Positions 57,792-64,000 of a stretch of 64,000 nucleotides of DNA are shown piece after piece. Source of the stretch: Buxus sempervirens (taxonomy: Eukaryota > Streptophyta > Magnoliopsida > Buxales > Buxaceae). The notes below the pieces were generated by a model that did no database searches, was not told where the DNA came from, and was given only the letters and a program-made list of their open reading frames with translations. The stretch is taken from NCBI GenBank assembly GCA_947561395.2, contig OX387184.1:37624766-37688765 (forward strand). Direction: 5' to 3'. Each line of letters starts with the position of its first letter. The stretch's first letter is position 1. Both the position numbers and the translations under genes were made by a program.

Positions 57792-60581
57792 ATGGCTAGG
57801 AGTCGCTTTCGTGTGCGAGAGGAGGTTGACCCAGTTGATCAGCCCTCTTCGTCTCGAGCTCAGACAGAGGCTAGTTCCAGTGCTACCCTGTCGGAGCCGC
57901 TGGATGATTCCCGAGAGGACTCTGGAGAGGGTTCTGCTGAGGTAGGCTTTCAAATTCTTCTTTTTCCTCCTTCTATTCTCTTCCTACACAAACCTTCACA
58001 TTTCTCCTTCGAATTTTAGCTTGTTGTTGCTCCTGCTCGAGGTCGGGGCAGAGGCCGAGGCAGAGTCCAGGATCAGGCCCTTGAGTGTGAGGGAGGCCGT
58101 GGCAGAGGTCGAGGACGTGGCAGAGCCAGAGGCGCGGTTCAGGATCCGGTCCTTGGGGGCGATGCTAGGGGATTCCGTTTGGCTTTTCCTGCGGATTTGA
58201 GGGCATCTGTTCAGGACACCGAGCTTCTTAGTGGATTGGATCATCATCCGTCGATGTGTGTCCGAGCAGATCTTCCTCTTCGGTATCCCCCTTCTCATCT
58301 GAGAGGTAGTTGGGGGAAGTTTTGTGAGCTGTATCAGACTCTATCTCCCGGACTCAGACGGGAGTTCCACAGATGCCGTTTTGACCATTTTCTGCTTATT
58401 CCGTCATTTCGAGCTGATCGCCCTCTCATCTTTGCTATGCTAGAGCGGTACTTTCCCGACACGCAATCTTTCCATCTGCCGGATGTTGAGCTGGGGATTC
58501 GTCCGTCAGATTTTGTCATGCTCACTGGCATCCCCTTGACAGGCAGGACCATAGAGATGGAGTGTCCTTCTGCTGCGGACATTGGCACCTTGCTAGGGAA
58601 TGAGGACCTTCCGGAGGCTGCTTGGGATGGTAGGAGTGGACGGATTTCCATTAGCTGGTTGCGCTGCAGCATTGCTGATCACCCCGACCGGAGGCATGCT
58701 CTTATTGCTGAGGCTGATGACGGTTTCGTCCCTCTATTTCGACGAGTCTTCCTATTGATGCTGGGCAGCTGCTTTTTCCAGGAGGATACGACGTCAGTCA
58801 GTCCTGTCTTCTTGGATGCCCTGAGGGATCTTCGGCAGACCAGGCGGCTAGCTTGGGGCCGGTTGATATATGGGACTATATTGGCCGGACTGAGCCGAGT
58901 CATCCGAGGTCTGGTTGCTCCGAGGGGAGATGGTATCAGCTGCCGATTTTTCTGGCAAATCTTACAGGTAAGGAATATTTTGATTTAATTCCTTGAATTT
59001 CTTTTATCTCCTTCTAACTTGTTTTCTTTCTTTGCCAAGTATTCATGTATTCATACATGACCTACTTCCGCCCTTCTTCCGTGCCTGGTGCTGCAGCGTT
59101 CCCTGTAGCCATACGGTGGTCTCTTCTTGAGAGGGACGTGGATAGGAGCCAGCCTCGATCGGCCCGAGCGCACTTAGACCGCTCCCGCCGTTCTGATGTA
59201 ATTTTCCCTCCCCCTTCACTATTCTCTCTTCTTCACCCTATCCTTGTATCTGACACCTTTTCTTTGATTGCAGCTTATACTGGCCCGCTTTGAGGATGTA
59301 GATGACGAGGTTGCTCGTCAGGAGATGGTGCAGGACGCTTTTGAGCGGGATGTGCGACGCCAGTCCTACCAGTGTTTCATTGGGAGACTTGGTAGGATTG
59401 TGTACCTAGGCGAGCGCCTGTACTTCCAGCACACTAGCGCTCCTCGTATCCCGGTTCCTCCACCACCCGTTGGCCCTACCATTCTCCTGCCCGGATTTGA
59501 TGTGGCCCAGTTTGATCAGTGGGTGGATGCGGAGTTGCTTACTGCGACTGGTGATTATGATGAGTGGATCCAGAGAGTATCCATTGGGTGATTGATGGAT
59601 TGGCCCACTCATGCCGGGGTGACCGAGATTGGCGGGATTTACATCCGAGTGCATGATGACACTGTGAGTTTCATGATCCTTATCTTTTATCTCATTTCCC
59701 TCAATTCTGTACTTTTGACTCTAATTCTGTTCTTATTGGCAGGTACATGAGCTGAATGCTTTGTGGGACCGGTTCCAGAGCCAGCGGGCCGCCATCGATG
59801 ATATGATTGCAGAGCATGATGTGGTCGTGGCCCAGAGGGATGCCCAGATTAGAGAGCTGGAGGCTCTGGTTGCCGAGCTTCAAGCTAGACAGGTATCTGG
59901 TTCTTTATAATTTTATCTCTTTCATTTCCCTATTTCCGTTGTTCTAATATGAACTGTTTTGGCTTTTTGCAGGGCCCAGTCCCAGATCAGGATGCTGCCT
60001 TTGAGCCCGATTTTCTCGTTCCTGGTCCATCTCCGACTCGGGCTGCTGATCCTAATGATGCCCCAGCTGCTGACCCGGTGGTGGCTACTCTTGTGGATCC
60101 TGTGGGACCCTGCTCTCCAGTGGCGGTTCCTGAGCCAGAGGACATCCCTGCTGTTGACCTGGTTGAGTCAAATCCCCCAGTTCCTGCTGCAGACACCCTT
60201 GGTAAGTTTTCTTTAGCTTTACCTCTTTGGTTCATCTTGATATCTTAATTTCTGACTCTTTCTATTAGCCCAGCTATTTCAGTTCCCGGTCCTTCTTCTG
60301 CTGTTGCCGAGCCTTCTGGAGCTGCAGGAGTCGAGACTGCTGCTGTTGTGGGCCCAGTTGAGCCCGATGCGGCTAGCCTACCAGTCGATCCTATTCCTGC
60401 CGAGCCAGAGGCTTCTTCTAATTTTGTTCCTGTCCCTTCCCCCGACACATCGGACTACTGTATTGAGTACCAGCTTCAGTCCTTCATGGGTTGGAGACCG
60501 CGCTACATGGCGGAGCGCCTTCTGGCATATTATAGGCACCGACCATCTCGAGGGAGAGGCCGTAGAGGAGGACGTGGCTGA
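57792..60581 (+). pseudogene. Antisense gene 1 of element C: plant mobile domain (PMD) protein, seven coding exons
   Basis: Exons by splice sites: 57792-57941, 58020-58967, about 59040-59197, 59274-59663, 59743-59892, 59973-60201, 60283-60581; introns 68-81 bp with GT-AG ends. Exon 2 begins with a GRGRGRGR-type RG-rich tract. It then carries the PMD: FRADRPLIFAMLERY, TQSFHLPDVELGIRPSDFVMLTGIPLTG, and FLLMLGSCFF...LAWGRLIYGTILAGLSR. Exon 5 is a coiled coil, exons 6-7 are Pro/Ala/Glu-rich, and the end is RGRGRRGGRG. PMD proteins such as MAIN/MAIL1 act in silencing and gene expression in the nucleus; the function here is unknown. Damage: TGA at 59589-59591, and a G-to-A change that seems to destroy the intron 2 acceptor (AA at 59037-59038). 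The open frame of nearly all exons argues for recent activity. Confidence 0.85.
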
Positions 60582-61083
60582 GGACGCGGGGGGTGATCCT
60601 GCACAGCAGCAGTAGATTAGGATCTTTATGTATTTTTTTTCATTATCACTGTACAAAAGAGGCTTATATATATGAAAAGACTTTTTTATCCATTCTCTCC
60701 TGTCTTGCTCTCTTTTCTTTTCAATTTCATGCAATTATAACTTGTACACAGGTGAAACAGGTAAAAAATTCGGATTTTTCTCCATTTTCTTTTTTCTTTT
60801 GCATTTTTTCTTTGTATCCGATATATCAGGTCGGATACATTGAATTCTTTTTGTATCCGACATGTTATATCGGATACACATAGTTTCCTTTGTAACCGAC
60901 ATTCTTCATCGGATATGAAGGGAATCATTTGTATTCGATCTGATATGTCGGATACATTAAAACATGCTATAAATGCAACCAGCCTCGAGATTTGCGTATT
61001 TTTTACGAGTTTTTGAGTTTAGAAAACCCCTTTCCGCCTTTTTCTTCCTCCCATTGATTCTTAGCTTGCTCCCATCATCCCCA
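60582..61083. other. Spacer between antisense genes with TATCCGAC palindromes
   Basis: No gene. Four palindromes (60812-60955) with TGTATCCGAC arms and variants (TGTAACCGAC, TGTATTCGAT) lie just upstream of antisense gene 2, as similar arrays lie upstream of LTR TATA boxes. They may serve as promoter elements. Confidence 0.65.
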
Positions 61084-62743
61084 ATGGATTCTGGATCATC
61101 TTCTGCCCTACCATTGTCTGTCCACGCAGCCTCCCCTGCAAAACAACCTTTTAGAGCAAAACCTCCTAATCTCACTAGGTACAGCCCTGTAGATTCCTTC
61201 TACACTAGGTGGGTCAACTCCATGACCCTTGATGAAGAGATCAAATGGGATTCTATTCATTTAGGCCACACTTTGCTTATCCCTTCCATCCCATTCAAGT
61301 GGGAAATTATTGAAGCCATGATTGGCCATTGGATACCGGACCTAAACCTTTTTTCGTTTTGGAAACCATTAGATGACCCCCACCATTGAAGAGGTTGAGA
61401 CCATCTTGGGCTTGAGGTTTACAGAGAAGGTAGTGAACCCACCCCTTAAGCCTAGTTACAAGAAAGAGGCTTCTACTTTCCTGGGCATAGGGACGAAGGA
61501 TTTAGGGGATTCTGACACCCTTTTGACTTTGTCCAAGTCTTTTTTGACTGAGAAGCTCTTGAGGGGGGAGAACAAGGAAGCCAGGTTCAATGCCCTGACC
61601 CTGATAGTGGTTAATCAACTGCTTTTTCCATGGGATGACGATGAGGTAGACTTGGCCCTTATCTCAGTTGTATGCCAGGTTAGGGAGCGGGAGAGATTAG
61701 CCCCTATGATTTTGGCAGGGATGTACCAAGCTTTGATTGACTGTTACTACAGGAAGAAGAAGCGCTTCCTATCATGTGCACCTATCCTGCAGATAGCTCT
61801 TTTTTTTTTTTGCTTTACAATATACTGAAATATCCCTTCTCCTTTGCAGCTTTGGTTACTTGACCACCTGAATCAGATTTAGGAGATCAATCGACACTTC
61901 TTCCCCAGCTTGAAGGTTCCTATTTTGATGAGCAACCAGGGGTGTCCTGACATTCCAGGAGGTAAACAGGGCTGGTTTGCTTTCTTGGCTACACTCCAGG
62001 ATGATCAGGTGAGGTGGCCTGGTACTTATCAGCCCAATGCAGAGACGGTGATCAGCGTTCGAGACCGCAACTTTTTGGTCCTAGCTGGCTTGGGACATGC
62101 TGTGCTTTACCTTCCTTTGCGGGTTCTTCGTCAGTTCAGAGCGACCCAGGGGATTATAATCCCAAGTGGATATGAGGACCATCTTGGGCCACTTTCACCA
62201 GCCACCATGAAGCTGAACGCTTGGTTGATGAGGGAGTGGTCCTATGTTCGTTTCATGCGGAGCCCAGTCTTCTCAGAGTCCCATGTGAAGGACTATCTCT
62301 TCTGGATCAGGGAGCAGATACAGAGTCAGGCTCCAGTACCTGAAGATCTTCCTGCAGTTTTGGCTCCTACTTATGAAGACATCCTAGAGTCTGAGAGAGC
62401 TTCTCACAAGCGACTTCAACAGATATGGGTACGAGAGGCCCAGGAGCTTAGGATACGAGGCCTTAACATGGAGAGGCAACTTGCAGAGCAGGTATCCCGC
62501 CGTCTTGCTGTGGAAAAGCAACTTGAGGAGCAGAGGCAGGCTCGCTGCTTTGAAGTCCGAGCACTGCGGCAGAAGCACCAGGATCCTTTAGCCAGCCTTA
62601 GGAGCATGAGGATCAGATAGACCCTTTCAGATGAGGTTATTTCCTTCTTGAGTGATCCCGCTGCAGAGGGGGCTTTTGGAGTTATTGCAACTCAGGCAGC
62701 TCGGATTCGGGAGCTTGAAGAGCGGCTAGGAGACAGAGACTAG
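61084..62743 (+). pseudogene. Antisense gene 2 of element C: homologue of Ogre ORF1 (DUF7745-like)
   Basis: It starts at ATG 61084 (MDSGSSSALPLS). Exon 1 reads VNSMTLDEEIKWDSIHLGHTLL, then a frameshift near 61370, then MTPTIEEVETILGLRF through FLSCAPILQ (61792). A 57-bp intron (61793-61849) has lost its donor (AT where GT is expected) but has a good CTTTGCAG acceptor. Exon 2 (LWLLDHL ... LGHAVLYLPLRVLRQF ... coiled-coil C-terminus) has stops at 61880 and 62618 and ends ELEERLGDRD. It is colinear with element B ORF1 (15665-17098). No enzymatic motif is seen. Inactive copy. Confidence 0.8.
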
Positions 62744-63751
62744 CCTTATTTCCTGCACATTTTTTTCTTTTCTTTTTCTTTTCATACCTTTGTACGAAAG
62801 CAAACTCCAATAGTAGAAAGACAAAGGATTTAATTCAAAAATAAATTTTTTATATTATTGGCCTCAGAATGCTCAGATGCTTGTAAAAACAAAGGTTTTA
62901 AGAAAAGTATTTGATTTATTATCACTGGCCAAAGGATAGTTTTTTTTTATTTTTTATTTTTTATTTTTTTTGAAATTTGGTCCATACGCTTAATCACCCA
63001 TAATTAAAGGAATTAAAACCAGGTTAAATAATGAAAAGGGTAATCCAAGTAATAAGGAGGGGTCAAATCTATCTATCTTAGGACCTTTAGAGTCATCCCC
63101 AAATGCTTTTTCTTCCAAAACTGACCCCATTTTGCTCAGTCTCAATATTCATGCTGATTTTGCTTCCAGCTTAGATCTCCATGATCAACTCAATCTCTGA
63201 TTTTTCTTTCTTTGTTTTTTTTATTCTTCTTCTTTTTTTTCTTTCTTTTCTTCTTGCCAATATTGCCCCTAGCGCCAGTTACGGTTTTCACTAGGGCCAG
63301 CTTCTGCATTTCGTCATCACCAATCTCACTCTGAAATTTGAATGAACATACTAAAATCACCGAGGGCTTAGAAATAGGACGAAACAAAGGCTAGGCTCGG
63401 TTTATGAAAGAAAAGGTATTTAAGGCTCAAAATTTTTCGAATGTGAAAATAGGTTGACCGAACTTACAATCATGATGAATTTAACCCTTTTTTCCCAATT
63501 TGCATTCTTTGCATCTCTTTTCACACTTGGCTTTCATTTGCCATTTTTAATTAATTTTTCCTCTCTTTTCTCTTTTTCCTTTATTTTTGCCCTAATTGGC
63601 CTTGCCCCAATTTGTTTTGCCCCAATATAAGACTGTAAGTCCGGTTTAGGTTTATCAAAGAAACGAACCGGCTCAACTTGGCTAGACTAGGGATTAAAAT
63701 TTGAGGGAAATAAAGAAAAATGGCCTCGGATCACTTCCTAGTAATGTTCAC
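62744..63751 (-). other. Element C region between pol end and antisense gene 2
   Basis: Noncoding. It contains T-rich and A-rich low complexity (62940-62975, 63190-63260), the conserved block at 63271-63410, and sequence matching 170-456 in element A. Confidence 0.75.
63271..63410 (-). promoter_or_regulatory. Conserved post-pol noncoding block, copy in element C
   Basis: The same ordered words as in A and B: CTTTCATAAACC, TTTCGTCCTAT, GATGACGAAA, GTGAAAACC, TGGCGCTA on the minus strand. Confidence 0.6.
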
Positions 63752-64000
63752 TCAAGGAAAATACCTTTTTACTGCATCAGAGTTAATTGGCTCAGGAAAG
63801 TCTGTCCCATCCATTTCTGTCAAGATGAGTGCACCCCCTGACAGGACCTTCTTGACGACATACGGCCCTTCCCAATTCGGCTTGAACTTACCACGAGAGT
63901 CTTTTAAAAATGGTAGAATTTTCTTTAGAACTAGGTTTCCTTCTTGAAAAGTTCTGGGCCTCACTTTCTTATTATAGGCCCGGGCCATTCTCCGTTGGTA
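63752..64000 (-). CDS. pol: Element C integrase C-terminus (cut by window edge)
   Basis: MARAYNKKVRPRTFQEGNL through GKFKPNWEGPYVVKKV to KRYFP is the integrase tail. It differs from element A in only a handful of residues over 79, so the two copies are close relatives. The rest of pol lies to the right of the window. Confidence 0.93.
   Translation of the reverse strand, partial: YQRRMARAYNKKVRPRTFQEGNLVLKKILPFLKDSRGKFKPNWEGPYVVKKVLSGGALILTEMDGTDFPEPINSDAVKRYFP

Larger units (their letters stand above)
53365..64000 (-). mobile_element. Element C: Retand-like element with two antisense genes, 5' part outside window
   Basis: The minus-strand order from the right edge is pol tail (64000-63752), conserved noncoding block, two genes encoded on the plus strand (62743-61084 and 60581-57792), PPT and 3' LTR (55879-53365). 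Its pol tail and post-pol region are nearly identical to element A. Antisense ORFs between pol and the 3' LTR are known in Tat-group elements such as Grande and Retand. It is inserted into element D. Confidence 0.93.

Noticed and set aside
55630-60955. Palindrome arrays considered as a CRISPR-like structure
   Set aside because: Spacers are only 5-8 bases inside each palindrome, intervals are irregular, and the sequence is plant nuclear.
57792-62743. Antisense genes considered as ordinary host genes
   Set aside because: They are bracketed by the PPT plus 3' LTR on one side and the pol end on the other, at the place where Tat elements carry antisense ORFs, and gene 2 has a homologue inside element B.

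Overview
This is a window of plant nuclear DNA from a repeat-rich angiosperm chromosome. No free-standing host gene, rRNA or tRNA was recognised. Almost every base belongs to nested Ty3/gypsy LTR retrotransposons of the Tat group (Ogre-like and Retand-like forms) or to L1-type LINE fragments. The evidence is LTR ends (TG...CA), primer binding sites, polypurine tracts, Gag with a CX2HX5HX4C knuckle, protease with a DNG active site, RT, RNase H and D,D35E integrase. Species cannot be named from the sequence.

Layout. (1) 1-11745, minus strand: element A, Retand-like, running off the left edge, with an intact gag, lightly broken pol, leader, PBS and 5' LTR. It is inserted in LTR sequence next to element B. 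(2) 11746-34466, plus strand: element B, Ogre-like, with 5' LTR (an extra 3' half is present), PBS, a decayed extra ORF1 before gag, two tandem arrays, gag, protease, pol, PPT and 3' LTR. A solo LTR (F, 27787-30122) with a perfect 5-bp target duplication interrupts its 3' internal region. (3) 34467-36712: a 5'-truncated LTR of a related element. (4) 36713-44749: three LINE fragments, two minus and one plus, hosting a 315-bp palindromic insertion and a 337-bp poly(A)-ended insertion. (5) 44750-53364, minus strand: 3' part of an Ogre-like element D inserted in a LINE RT; its LTR is split by solo LTR E (45827-49099). (6) 53365-64000, minus strand: element C, same family as A, inserted in D. It has a 3' LTR, PPT, two genes in antisense orientation, and the end of pol at the right edge.

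The most interesting content is in C. On the strand opposite to gag-pol lies an apparently complete eukaryotic-style gene with a 5'UTR intron and seven coding exons. It encodes a plant-mobile-domain (PMD) protein with an RG-rich N-terminus and a coiled coil. Beside it is a second antisense gene with one intron. That second gene is homologous and colinear with the sense-strand ORF1 in front of gag in element B, where the intron is absent. Other patterns need testing: a U5 decamer that repeats the first ten bases of the PBS and covaries with it between lineages; repeats in the 3' internal region of B and D that match the complement of the PBS; a noncoding block after pol conserved between the Retand-like and Ogre-like elements; and interchangeable arrays of short palindromes in LTRs and leaders.
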